From the NCBI GenBank assembly GCA_004154925.1, contig QJNS01000013.1, forward strand, positions 496,001 to 560,000: DNA of 64,000 nucleotides. The letters run 5' to 3'. The position numbers and the translations under genes are program-made. The notes beneath the pieces were generated by a model. It did not search any database. It was not told the origin of the DNA and worked only from the letters and a program-made list of their open reading frames with translations. Below, one piece after another: positions 1 to 12,778 of this stretch (its first letter is position 1; every line of letters begins with the position of its first letter). Origin of the DNA: Monosporascus cannonballus (taxonomy: Eukaryota; Ascomycota; Sordariomycetes; Xylariales).

Positions 1-3000
1 ATTTGTTGTATATATAAGTTTATTATAAAGCTTAAAAATATTAAGATATAATTTCTAACGTGTAGTATTTAAAAATATATAAAGAAAAAAGATTTGTTTT
101 TTTAATTAATTGATATCGAATAATAGCAAAATTAAGTTTTTATATTTTTAAGCAATATTAATAATTTGTTATTTAAAGTTCGAAGTTTTATTATTAAAAT
201 ATATAACTTTTTATCCATTAAAAACTTTTTTTTTTACTTTTTTATTTTCTTATTTTTAACAAATGTTTAATTTCTTTATTAAAAATTATATCTTTAAAAA
301 AAGTCATTATTAAAAGAAAATTTCTTAAATTCGAGTTAGTACTAGTACTATATTATTAATTAATTCTAATATTTTGTTAAAAAGCATAAATCGTTTATTT
401 TAATTATTAATTTCTTACTAATTAAAATTAGAAATCTGGTATATTTTTTAATTTTTGAAATATCGTATTATATTATAATTTATATTGAATTTAATACAAT
501 CTGTACTTTATTTAAATAATAAATTATTAATCGTTAATTATTAACACAATTAATAATATATAACGAATGTATTATATATTAATGTTAAATATAAGTAATC
601 TCCGAAATAAAAGCTTAATTTATAGATAATAATAAATTAAAACCGAATTAAAATATTTATTTATTAAAGCAATATATACATTGTTTTTTAAATTAATATT
701 TAAGAAACGAAATTAAATAACTAATTTTTATAAAGAATATTACTTTTTAATATATAAATAGTTTTTTTATAAATTCACCGTAATTTTATACAAGTTATAT
801 AATTTATTTAAAAATCTAAAAATCTTAGCCAAGGTTTAGTTGTTGCAATTTTATGCTAGACTTTATAAAATGATTCTTTTAAAACGAAAACGTTTATTTT
901 TATAAAAATTATATTTAAATATGCGTTAATAAATTTACAAATAATAAATTACAAGATTGTAAAATGTATTTCATAATAAAATATTAATAACTTAAAAAGG
1001 CGTATAATAATTAAATATTTATTTTTATCAAAAAATTCTTACAAAAATTAGTTACTATTATAATACGATTTAATTTAAAACTTTAATAATATAAGTTATA
1101 AACATCTTCGTTTATATAAATTTTTTTACACCGTATATATAAAAATACTTTTAAGATATATATCTCTCAATAAACTTTTATTAATTAAAAGAAATACTAT
1201 AGTTTAAAAAAGCATCGTTTTTATAATTAAAGTTTTAGTTATTATATGAAGAAATTTTAAACTTTACTTTATTTCTTTTAAGACTTATAAATTTTTTAGT
1301 TAAACTCTTCATATTGATAATATTTTATATATATATTATTGAAAATAAATATATTATTAATTAAAAAATTTAATAAAATACAAAGCAATATGTCTTTATA
1401 CAAAGTAAAATATGTTAATAATTTTTCATTTTCAATATAATTAAAAATTATATAACTAATAATTTAATTCTTTTATTTTAATTTTATTCGCAAAACGTGG
1501 CTTTATTACTTTGTAAATATATTTATAATTAACGGTAAAATATTATGTTACTTAAATTTAATTTATTTAAACTTAATTTAGAAATACTTATAATAATAAA
1601 TTTCGGTTTCTATTTAAGCGTTAATGCTTATTTTAATATATATTCTATTATATTGCGATTAATACTATTTAATATAAACTTCATTATTACTGAAAATAAA
1701 ATACTCGATGAAATTAAATTATATTTAAATTTAACTAACATATTAACACCATAAATTGTTAATAACGATTTATTAAAGAGTTCTTAAATATACCTTATAA
1801 AGATACTGGAAAATCTAATCTGATAAAACTTTAATAAATACAATATAATAATTATTAGTATAATAAAAACAGAATTATTATTTTTATATAAATCTCTAAA
1901 AAAACCTTTTTTGTTATATTAGTAATTATAAAACTAAAAATGAACATAAACGTGAAATTATTAAATATAAAGTACTAAAATCTATTACTTATATAGTTTA
2001 TTAATATAAAGAACGTTTTTTATAACGAAATTACAATATATCGATATATATATTTATTAATTACTAAAAATAATAAACTCTTTTTTACTAAAATAAATTA
2101 CATATTTACTAATAATATATTAACAGCTAAAGTAATACAATCTTTATTAGACAAAAATTATAAATATTTTAAAAAGTAATTAAAATTAATAATTATTACA
2201 AAAATAATGAAATAATAAAAATTTCTTCGAAACTAATTTTATAAAAAAATTAATAAAATATATAACTTTCATTGTTTAAAAATTAGTAATTATAGTCATT
2301 TTAAAAATAATAAAATTAATAATATACGACTTAAATACTTTAAAGTATTAAAAGAATATATTAACTAGCTAGGTATAGGTTAATATATCAAATACCGAAA
2401 AGCTATCCACTAATTAAAATATATATACACCGTTACTAGATTATACCGAATTGAGATAAGGAGAATTAGTTATGATCAGTGCGAATAAACAAGCTATGTC
2501 ACGATCTGGAAAAGAATTATCAAAATAAAGAACTCAAAACGATTGTATTAATGGTATTGAACCTCGATAACTAAAGTTTTAGAAAAAAAATATAATGAGT
2601 AGTGATCGTGATAATGTTCGTGGTTTTTTTCTCTTTGAGGTTGAATCTATAGCGAAAAAGAACTCCTTAATATACATGCGGAACCCTGACTTTCTGATCA
2701 GCCGAGGCTAATTATAAGCGTAACACCCTGCCCTACTTTAATATAAAAATGATACGCATTACAAAAGCGCACGCAATTAGCTAAATAGAACAACGTAACT
2801 GACGTCTCTTATATCTAACACTTTTTGCTGCAAAAAAAAAAAGATTGATTTAAAGTTAGCATTGAGTTACTTAGTTTATAAAATGTTAGCTAACTATTAA
2901 ATGTCGATAATGCTTAGCGTTCAAAACTTTAATATTTTTAAATAAATCGGCAACGACTTATAAAATGTTAAACTACTAACTTTTGCATGTAATTTTTATA

Positions 3001-3780
3001 ACATAAAACTGACGTCAAACTAGTTCTTTTTTTAATTACTAATTCAAATGTTCTACATTTTATATATTTAAAAAATAGACTTTGTTGTAACTTTTTATTA
3101 TAATTTGTTATCGTTAAATATAATTAACTGATTTTTAATATTATTATACTTTAAATCATTTTAAATATAAATAAATAAAACAGATAAATTTTGTATTAAA
3201 AATAATATTTATAATTAAACTAATATTTTTTTAAATTTAGAAATAGCGTTAATTTTAACGAAAATATAAGTTTATTAATTGTTATAAGGTTCAATTACAA
3301 GTTTTAAACGTTTTTATTTTTATTAAAAATGCTATTAATATTGTAAATTTTACTATACTTAATATATAAAAAATAAATCTAAATATAATTCGACCATTTA
3401 AAATCGTAAGCATTTTTAATAATATATAGAAATTAATTAATAGATAAAATACATGTATAAATGTTTAATAAATCTAAAGACAAACGTTAATAGATTATAT
3501 TAAATATAATAATTTCGATTTTCGTTAAAGTAAATAGTAATATTAAAAGATTAAGTAAATAGATTTTAAATAAAAGTTTATATTAAAATACCTAAAAAAA
3601 CCAAGTTATTTACTTATTTTAATTTAGTTAAAAGATTTGCTATAATTTATAAATATCTCTACTTAGTAAGTTAAAAAAGGCAATAGTATAAAAATAAACC
3701 TAGATTGAGATAAAAACCTTAATAGACAAGTTTTTGGAAAACCGAAAATGTGATCTAATAGATTATAACCTTATGGTCCT
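1..3780. repeat. AT-rich, probably RIP-mutated island
   Basis: By eye only about one fifth of the bases are G or C, and the words TAAT, TTAA, ATTA and TATA dominate both strands. No reading frame longer than about 70 codons survives, and the one such frame (1545-1754) is low-complexity I/L/N/F and looks like chance. Composition changes sharply to balanced near 3780. A less AT-rich patch lies at about 2440-2860 and may be a younger or less mutated piece. In filamentous ascomycetes such blocks are usually old transposons destroyed by C-to-T repeat-induced point mutation, sometimes pericentromeric or subtelomeric. No telomere repeat is present. The original element cannot be named from what remains. 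Confidence 0.75.
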
Positions 3781-6552
3781 TGGTATCCTAGCTTAATACG
3801 GCCTGATGTAAGCGGTATATAGAAATATATACTACTCTATAGTGAAACAAAAGGGCAATAATGACTGCAATTCCGGCACTTAACGAGTCGTTCAGGTGTT
3901 AGCGAAAAGGTACTTCTCAATTAATTACGTCAGATGCAGGAAAAGGAAAACTCACTGTCTTGGGTTCGGCGTTACAGAGGTACGAACAATATCATTTAGG
4001 AATCAAAATATGTACTATCAGACCCAATCTCTCAGGAAGCCCTTGATATGATTGAGACCTGTCAGATATAAGGGACATCAGTTGTGTGTGTATTCATGAC
4101 TAGTTGCAGGTGCTCTAGAACGCGCACTGCACTTTAAGGTGATCTAGTCCCCGAACATATATGTTCCGATCAGAGGGAATCTTCCGTATATGGGGTGCTA
4201 GAGCACCCCCTGCTAGCTGACAAGACCTGATTCACCTAGATCCTTCAAAGCGTCACTGTCAGCGCTACTGTGTGCCCTAGACTCGGGTAGCGTCGACGCG
4301 GCCGATGCTACCGCGGTAATGTTTCAAGTTCCAAGCATCAGATACGGGCGCACCCTTGACTGGCAGTTCAACTTATGGGAAAATGTGAGCGATTGTGGTA
4401 CATAATGATTCCCAAACTGGATCGGATAGATCTGATCCTATGTATTCGAGTGTCGCGGGAGTAGTATACGAAGTAATATAGGGGCAAAACATTCGTTACA
4501 GGTCATCATTAGAACGTAGGGTCCGGGGGTGGGGGCTCTGGTGCTTCGTATCCAGGCTGTCACCATCGAAGAGATACGGGCAAGTCGAATATCTAGTATC
4601 ACTTCAGCGGCGATGCAACGTGAGACAGGTACTTCCTCTGAAACGGCCACAGAGATCTGAGACCTGCCGCAAGGAATAAGATCGTCAAGTTATTGCCTTG
4701 ATTTGGTTAGGGTATTACCAGAGCCTTTTGTCGTAGGATTTTATTCCCATAGAGATACATATGCGAGGAGGTTTAGTCCAACGAAGCGAAACTGACAAGG
4801 CTGGGACTCGGGCCACTTGCTGAACATACAGTTCGTCCCTGTCGATCCACACACTGCCCCTGCATGCACGATCGCTCTTGATCAGCAAACGGAGGATAGA
4901 GAAACAATATCGAGTTGCTGGCAAAGACGGGATATGTAGGGTATGCGTGAGCCATAGAGCCGTATGCTGCATACATATAAACTTCGATTAGGAGAATATC
5001 AAGGTTGCGGTTAAAGTCAGCCGGCGTCCCCAAGATCTGATAAACACAATGCGAGCGATGAAATCTTTCCTAGCGACATGGTCACCCGCCTTGGCAACAT
5101 CGTTAGGACCCGCTTGACAGGCCATTCTGATGGATACGAACAAAGTGCCTGTCCTAGGTATGTCACCTGCAGTGTTTCTTCGTCTCGGGTCAGTGTAGAT
5201 TCCGAGGAACCGAGGCGTAAGCACACGAAGAAAACGATTGTCTTGCATACATAGACATACGATGGACTTTGAAACTTAGGATAACATTGATGATCCCTTC
5301 CGCGAAGCCAGTGCTGGGAGAACATATAAGATTAAAGCAGACAGGGAATACCGTTCAAAGTTTGAGCCGCCATGGCTTACGTGGGCCTTGGTTATTTAGT
5401 TTACATAGTTTCTCTGTTAAGTTAACGACCGCACTTCAAGTGAAGAGAGTATCCTGACTTCTTCTCAGATATAATCCATCCGGAACAATTAGTTGCGAGG
5501 TATTAGGTTCGACAACCAGACTATACATCCCGACCAGCATCGGAATATGAGCCAACACAAGTCGGCCCAGCAGATGTTTGGCCCGCCACCGGTTGCAAAC
5601 CGGCTGTCCATACCAACATTAACTCCCTGCCCAGATGAGCATGCAGATTTCGTTGAACAGACGTATAAACATAGAATCTTGAGGAGAGCAGCCCTTATCG
5701 TGCAAATGCATGATGTCCTGGTATCGCTACTCTGGGCTGTCACGAACTAGATTTTCTATCTCGATACGATGCCGAAACGGATACCATTTCCTAAAATTCC
5801 CCTCGTTTCCAGGTGAAATCTGCTGCGCCGTAAGACCGCAACGAACCTCATCTGAAGGCGCCATCCCTATCAATCTCCAGGGCTGCAACCGCGCGGAATT
5901 CGGTGTCGGAAAGATGTCAAGCTGTGGAGCCCAACTGATAGGTAAGATCTCTACGACCGTGCCGCTTGGTACGGGCGTCCAGGATACCGGATTTAGAACA
6001 ACAAATCTTTGAGTCGAGCCGACTTCGCCATATAGCGTACAATGCGTGCACCGGCAACATGCGCTTTTGAGATTCTTGTGTGGTTTGTCAATTTGGTCTC
6101 ATGCCCTCCATGTAAGATGTTGCCCGAGCAACACTTAGGCTACAGTCCTCTAATAAGTACAAAGGAAGCTCTATGTAGTCTAGGTGACGAATATGATTAG
6201 ATAAGATAGGTGCTCTATAACTAGTTGGCTCTAGCTCAATTGGGCCCAGTATTTATCTAGGCACGTCCTACTGCACAACTAAGTACGTAACGCGCGATTC
6301 CACTCGTAAGTTCGCTCCAAATCGCGTGGTGGCATCTGACGCATTTCGTCACTAACAACTTCATACCTCAACAGGCGCAACACGTGAAGCAGAACCATCA
6401 CCCATCGCGCAACCCCAATTCTGATATCATAGCGTGATCGACCACATGCGATATATCCCGATTACTCTGATTGTATATCAGATCGATTTTAACCTTTACA
6501 GCCGTGCTTTCTACAAATAACTTTCAATTGATCTCCCATCTCGCCAATCACC
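3781..6552. other. Intergenic, no recognisable gene
   Basis: Base composition is balanced. Several frames of 60-100 codons occur on both strands (for example about 4438-4650, 4988-5325, 5489-5750 and 5710-6012), but they overlap one another, lack splice-compatible neighbours and resemble no family I know. The last few hundred bases before 6553 should hold the promoter and 5' leader of the histone chaperone gene. Nothing else is supported. Confidence 0.5.
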
Positions 6553-8237
6553 ATGGCGAAGCCGACTACCAACGATGGGCCTGTTCTATCGGCAGTGCCA
6601 CCGGCCGTCGCATCTGCTACCGCGTCCGGCGCCGCGACCCCGGTCTCGCTTCCTCCCCTGGATGAGGAAGAGCGTGAGAAGTCCGTCAAGGTCTCCCTGG
6701 CAGACCTGACCGCCAAGGCCTCCGCTTTGTACCTTCAAAAGAACTATGAAGAGGCCGCCGAGGTGTACGCACAAGCCAGTGAAATGCAGGCCGAGCTGAA
6801 TGGTGAAATGAACCCCGAAAACGCCGATATTCTTTTCCTGTACGGTCGCAGCCTTTTTAGAGTCGGCCAAGCGAAGAGCGACGTCCTGGGAACTGCAGGT
6901 GGTGAGAAGAAGAAGCCCGGCAGCGCCGTCAAGCCCAAGTCCAAGCCCAAGAAGTCGGAGGCAGATTCGTCGAGGGCCAATGCGACTGCCGGTGAGAAGA
7001 CCGAAGCCACGAAGGCTGTTGAAGAGGGCGCCGCCAAGGTCGCTGAGGAGGCTGGTGAAAGCGAAGTAAAGAAGGCTCAACCGTCCGACGCCAAGAAACC
7101 TTTATTCCAATTTACCGGTGATGAAGATTTTGAGGACTCGGACGAAGAAGAGGAAGCTGAGGATGAGGGAGAGGAAGAGGACGACCTAGCCGTCGCATTT
7201 GAGGTTCTCGACCTAGCGCGTGTGCTCTTCGGGAAGAGCTTGAACGCGGAGCAAGAAGCGGAAGGGAAGGGGAAAGAGAAGGCCAATGGAGCCGACAGCC
7301 CTACGACTAGACACGTCAAGGAGCGCCTTGCAGATACACATGATCTGCTCGCGGAGATCTCACTTGAGAATGAAAAGTGATGCCGCCTGAGACACCAGTT
7401 GCTGAGTAGCAGTCGCTAACGGTGTCCCAGGTACTCTGAAGCCATCAATGATGGTCGCGCGTCTCTGAATTACAAGCTGGAGCTCTACCCCAAGGAATCG
7501 GAGATCATTGCCGAAGCGCACTTCAAGCTCTCCCTAGCCCTCGAATTCGCATCAATTACCACGACGAGCGAGGAAGCCGCGGCTGGCGGGCCTAAGCAGC
7601 TTGACCAGGGGCTTAGAGATGAGGCTGCTGCCGAGCTGGAGAAGGCGATCGAGAGCACGCAGCTGAAGCTCCAGAACAAAGAGGTGGAACTCGCGACGGT
7701 GCATGCGCCCGAGGACAACGAGGTGACGCGCGAGCAGATCGCCGAGGTGAAGGACCTCATCGCCGACATGGAGCAGCGGGTGAGTCTGAAATATTCTGTT
7801 CTACCACCCTTAATTCCCTTTGTGCTCGCCGCGTCGCCTTCCCCTGCTAAATTTTTCATCTCCCGTGCTGACAAACTGGCTTCCCCCGGGCACAGCTCGT
7901 TGAACTCCGGAAACCGCCTATGGACGTGGATTCCGTGCTCGCGGCCAACGACCCGGCCAGCGGCATCCTGGGCGCGGCGCTCGGCGACTCGTCGGAGGAG
8001 GCCAAGGCGCGCGTCGAGGAGGCCAAGAAGAACGCGACCGACCTGACGGGCCTGGTGCGCAAGAAGACCAAGCAGGAGCAGCAGGAGCAGGAATCTAAGC
8101 CGGAGACGGAGGCTGCTCCCACCAGCACGGAGACCACGAACGGCGCAAGCAAGCGCAAGGCTGAGGAGTCTGCGGAGGGCGCCGACGATGAGCCCAAGAA
8201 GTTGAAGGTTCAGGAAGAGGCGGCGGTGGAACCGTAG
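6553..8237 (+). CDS. NASP/Sim3/Hif1-type histone H3 chaperone (SHNi-TPR)
   Basis: Model: join(6553..7376, 7431..7779, 7896..8237), 504 residues. Introns are 54 and 116 bases; the first has a GCTAAC branch point and both are GT-AG. The start ATG follows CACC. Residues about 36-105 form a first TPR-like helical pair (LYLQKNYEEAAEVYAQAS). A K/S/A-rich and then strongly acidic stretch follows (about 190-215, EDSDEEEEAEDEGEEEDD), as in the NASP family, where it interrupts a TPR. The SHNi-TPR region spans about 215-340 and includes EKYSEAINDG across intron 1. A coiled helix precedes the RLVELRKPP motif formed at intron 2. The C-terminus carries a likely bipartite nuclear signal (KRKAEES...DEPKKLK). 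Family role: binds H3 or H3-H4 and delivers it to chromatin or centromeres. The gene is convergent with the CDC50 gene. Confidence 0.9.
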
Positions 8238-9792
8238 TGGGTGCCCCTTCTAGTGATGCTGAGAGGACTCTGTCGCTGCCTTTTTAAGAGGGTCGATATG
8301 GCAGTGACATGGAGACGGGAAGGAAAAGGCATCTGTTTGTACGATAGGTTGAAGGGCTTCAGTATGGCGGGGGCATGAGGACTGGATAACCGCCGTCCTC
8401 CGCTCTGAAGGCTCCGGCGGGGACTGGTGTATAATGGAGAATGGACAGCTCGGCAGAGGATTCCGGGGGCGACAGGACGGGCAGATGGGATCACCGTCTG
8501 AATTGGTCCCCCCCAACCATATTATCGGAATACATGGGCATAGCCCTATTGATACTACACGAGTAAGCTGTTCCGAGGCGCTACGCGATAGTCATACGTT
8601 CGGAGCCCCCATCCTCTGGATACGACTAAGCTTTGGAATACTACGATACCTGCCAAAGTACCTAATACCTATCGGTGCTTCCCTGACGCCGCCTCTCCCC
8701 GCTGTTCCTGGTATATTGCTGCCTGTCTGCTACTTGCGCCCGTTTGCGTCCATGTAATGTATCACCTTCTTTCTTCGAGCTCTAGATCGAGTGAGTATAG
8801 AAAAAGGACCCAACGCATGCACTAGATAGGCAGGCACTGCAGCTAGGCCCAGCTCGACGTGTCTTGTCTTGTCTTGTCTTGTCTGGGCCCTCCCTTTGCC
8901 CTTCCGGTCTCGGGATGTCCGGTTAAATAGCAGCAGCATAAACGCCTGACATCGGCAGCGGAAAGAAAAGAAGAGTCGTCCCCTCTGGCGCGCATAGCAT
9001 GACCTGCTTCAGTATATTTTATGTGTTTCTACCCATCTACCCACATACCACGCTAGCATGAGGTACCCACGTAAGATAGGGAGGGTTTTTGCGTGATCCC
9101 CGGCGCTTCGGGACGCCCTGGAGGTGTTTCTTTGAGTCGGTACCTATCTACAGGTTTGCTCAGCGTCGGTTCATCGATCGGTTTATCTAGGGTTCCGCAA
9201 GTATCCGAGAGTTCCTGGCGGACAGGCTGTCCTTTTGGGTCTGTCGTCCTCCCAAGTATAGTAATTCGCTCTGTCTAGCCTCATAACAGACACACAAGTA
9301 GAGGAAAGCGTTTATCGCAATGGCGGACATGAAGTTTGTTTCAAAAAGGACGTACCATTCTATGGCTACCCAGTTGTAAGCACGCAATAGTAATAAAAAA
9401 GTAGCGCGACACCGATCCGAAAACGCCGTAACCCCCCTCGGCTTTGTGGACAATGTTGAGAAAACTCTTAGCCATCGCCCTCGCCGACCACGAAGACGTT
9501 TCAGAAAACCAGCGTACAGGAGTAGATGTAACTAACGGATACACGTGATTCAATCCGGCCCTCCCTTTCGTGATCTCCTAACTGACGGATTAAATAAGAA
9601 AACGGAACGAATATACCCCGAATCAAAGCGACCATCATTCCGTCATACGATACACGGCCGGCGACAAGAGCCAGACCCTTTCCCTTTTCGCGTCCCTCCT
9701 TCCCCATGCACGCCCCAGGCGACACGGCAGCCGCCTCGATAGCCAGATCCACGCAGCCTGGCCGCGCCTCTCTGCCTTCGACCGTGGAGTCA
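8238..9792. other. Intergenic between convergent genes
   Basis: This stretch holds the 3' ends of the histone chaperone gene (left, + strand) and the flippase subunit gene (right, - strand). A run of GTCTT pentanucleotides lies at 8861-8884. Open frames of 60-107 codons at 8434-8757, 9187-9453 and 9501-9803 have no family resemblance and overlap on both strands. No further gene is supported. Confidence 0.5.
8861..8884. repeat. GTCTT pentanucleotide microsatellite
   Basis: Nearly five perfect tandem copies of GTCTT in the 3' intergenic region. It is too short to be more than a slippage-prone microsatellite. Confidence 0.85.
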
Positions 9793-11100
9793 TTATATAT
9801 CACGACCAGTCGCCATGGCCGACGAGGGGCCGGCCGCCTTGCCCTTACCCTTGGCCGCTGCCGACGTCGGGGCGTTGTTCCACGAGAGGTAAGTGTGATC
9901 GCCCAGCTTGCGAGGTTTAATGAAGTTGGTGACGAGGAAGACGACGGCCAGGACGACGCAGTAGCCGCCCACGACTAACCAGAGAATGCCGAGAAAGTTG
10001 TTGTGGCCGCCCATGACAGAGAGCTCGGTGAACAGGATCTTCTTCTTGCCAGCATACACATCTGTTCGGAAGTCTAGAACGGGCTTGTTAGATGGATATT
10101 CCCGGCCCTGCCAAGTGTATACACTGCTCTACTTACTGTCGATGATTTCCAGAGAATAGGTACCCTCAATCATGTCTTCTTCATCGTTCCTCGCGTACAA
10201 CTTGCTGAAGTCGGGTAAGCCTGCGGTCCGCATCCACACCATGAAGTGCTCATCTTCTCCAATGTCGGGTGGCGGATGTTCCTCGGAATAGCTTCTGTTG
10301 GGGTAGCGTTCCTGCCAGTATATAGGCGGGACGATTGTGTCATAGTCCGTAATCTTCGTCTTCTGGTATAATGCCTTGTCGGAATCCCACGCGATGCCCT
10401 TGCTAGTCATCGGATAAACCGTGTCATTCATATTCTCACCCCGGACATTGAGAAGTTTAACAGGAGAAAAGGTGTCATTGAAGAGGGAATTGGCGATCAG
10501 GCCGCAGGGATAATACGCCCTCCCATCACTGTCGAGTTTCAGCGGATCGCAGCTGGAGCCCTCAACCTGTCTCGGTGTTACCGGGTCGCCTCGCAGTTGG
10601 TCCGCATAGAACGACTGCACATATCGACGATGGTTCTGGTAGAAGTTCTCTAGGCTGTAGTAAAACAGGACAGGGGCTTTCATATCTGCCTGAATGGTGA
10701 AGTTGATGACACATCTCGTCAGACCGGAGACCACGTAGTTACCGTAGGTGTGGTTTATGTGCTCGAAGCGTTGCCAACTGGCAGTGACGTTCTTGTCATC
10801 GAAGGCGAATTCAATGAGGTCCGTGTTCATAGGGCGAGGCTCCTCTGTAGGAGCATCCTGATAGCAATTAGTGTAGTCGATTTCCACGTATTTGACCCTA
10901 GCGCTCGCCCAGAGAAGGAGTCCGCCGATAGGAGCGCAAATGATGCCGATGGCGAAGAACAGGGGAATGACGGTCTTGGGGGTGAGGATGGGTTGCCATG
11001 CCTTCAACCGTTGTTGGCGAAAGGCTGTATTGGCGGGTCTCCTGCTCTTCTTCTTATCCTTGGACTGGTCAATACTATCGGGAGGTGTGTCATCGGCCAT
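9793..11100 (-). CDS. Cdc50/Lem3 family P4-ATPase flippase subunit
   Basis: Model: complement(join(9793..10073, 10137..11100)), 414 residues, the usual size for the family. The single 63-base intron begins GTAAGT and has a CTAAC branch point. It joins ...EIID to NFRTDVYAGKK, restoring the conserved block that precedes the second membrane segment. A short basic cytosolic N-terminus is followed by membrane span 1 (about residues 44-66, containing GIICAPIGGLLLWAS). A large lumenal domain has several N-x-S/T sites and conserved cysteines (DYTNC, CGLIANSLFNDTF). Membrane span 2 lies near residues 345-370 (GILWLVVGGYCVVLAVVFL). A short Ala/Gly/Lys-rich tail ends the protein. Known family role: obligate partner of type-4 P-type ATPases that flip phospholipids across Golgi, endosomal and plasma membranes. 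The protein has the layout of a complete family member. Confidence 0.95.
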
Positions 11101-12778
11101 ATTGAGATGCTACTATGGCGCACGTAGAGGTTGTAAGTGAGGTTGGGGCTCCGAGAAAGGGGTGCGGCGAGAGCTGGGTCTTCGGTCTGCGGAGGAACCC
11201 GGCGCAGTCGGATCTGGTCAAAGGACCGATCCAGGTTATTCCTTTCTGTGGTGTACTATGCGCGCTTTTTCCCGAGTCTCTCAACAAAAGGACAAGAGAT
11301 AAGAGGGACTATAATCCATTGACGAAGGGGAATAATGGTCAATGTCGTGGGTGCTCAAGAGGAGGTGACGGCTGAAGATTTGGGTGCTTTCGCAGAAGGT
11401 TCATCAATTGATTCCAGGTCGCTGGGACGGAAGGGGTGGATGGATGTTGTCTGCGGCCTCGTGGCTTGAACATACTGTATGCAGATAGTTTCAGATGCTT
11501 ATATTAGTCGTGGCTCAGCTTGGGTGGGTACTTTATAGGTGATAACGAAATACCTTACGAAGAGTACTTCATGCCTTTAATCTGCACGCAGGTCACAAAA
11601 CATGTGCCCCCACCTGTAGGCACTTTACTGTAGGCTTCACCTTCATAGGTACAACCTTGGAAGCGCTAAGCACAAGGGAGAATCCCTACGCGCCAGCACC
11701 CGCGTGCACAGCCACACTAAATATAGCTTATCAGTTGTCTCTGATTGGTTGAAGACCTGTGGCAGAAGATGACGAATCTGCGAAGTCGAATCTCTTCGGA
11801 CCTTCCATTGACAGGTTGACAGCCAGTCCATGAAACAACAACGTGCAAGCAAGTTCTTTACCTACCTATTCATTTGGTATGATCGAGAATCAATTTTCGC
11901 CTCATGTCCTCCATCTTGCCGTCTTTTACTTTTCCTTTTACAGATCCCAGAAGTGATCAACCCCTAGTGGCTTGGTCCCGACTGCTTGAGGAGATTATGA
12001 ACAACATTTTCCGCCAATAATCATTACACACATCGGGGCATGCTCTACTACACTCGATGTGGTGAGACATGAATGTAATGACGCTACCTTACGTATGTAA
12101 GTTAAGACACTGTCAATATAAGACCTATAACAGTCCTGAACTCCAACACATACGGCCATATACATAAATAGGATTTTTATACGAAGTACCTTAAAGGAGA
12201 CTTGCCTTCGGGACCCCTGATGTATCGAGAAGCTCTGGAACATCTAGATATTCATACCTAGTTACAGACGATGACGTCGCCCTACAGCTAGTCACAACGG
12301 TTGGTTGCCATGTACGCAATCTCTCAGTATCGGTAGTACAGATAAGCTAAAAATCAATCCCATCCCAACTAACCAAGCCACGAGTGAATGTTTCCAAGGC
12401 CGCAAACAACTTTGATGATACCCGGAGGTCACACCCGAGTAAGTATTACACTGTGACGTATGGCGACAGTATGTGTTAGCCTCCGTCGGCTTCCCCCATG
12501 CACCGTGTCCCGTGTATAAAATCAGTTTCCCGGTCGTAGCCTACCTAGGTACGCAACAGCTAAGGTCACACCTTTGGGGCAACATGAGAGTACTCCTTAA
12601 AAACAAAGTAACAAACAGACTTTGAGCTTCGAATACGCCGATTGTAGCCCAGTGCGCTGCTTAAAGTACGACAGTCTACATTTCTTGACAGCTACCGAGA
12701 CGAAATCTTATCTTGCTAAGCAGGTGGAGGCTCACTGGGAGAACTGTACCAAAGCTGCTAGGAAGCACGGCGTAAGGA
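11101..12778. other. Intergenic, divergent spacer
   Basis: Contains the upstream region of the flippase subunit gene (- strand, from 11100) and the sequence before the bacterial-type pseudogene at 12779. Only short, unrecognised frames occur (for example 11643-11852, 11995-12243). I see no fungal promoter element specifically tied to the pseudogene and no flanking mobile element that would explain its insertion. Confidence 0.45.

Noticed and set aside
1545..1754. 69-codon frame in the AT-rich island
   Set aside because: Composition is only Ile, Leu, Asn, Phe, Tyr and Lys as expected from AT-rich DNA; no start context or family.
4438..5325. Cluster of minus-strand frames of 70-102 codons
   Set aside because: Mutually overlapping in different frames, no recognisable transposase or other domain.
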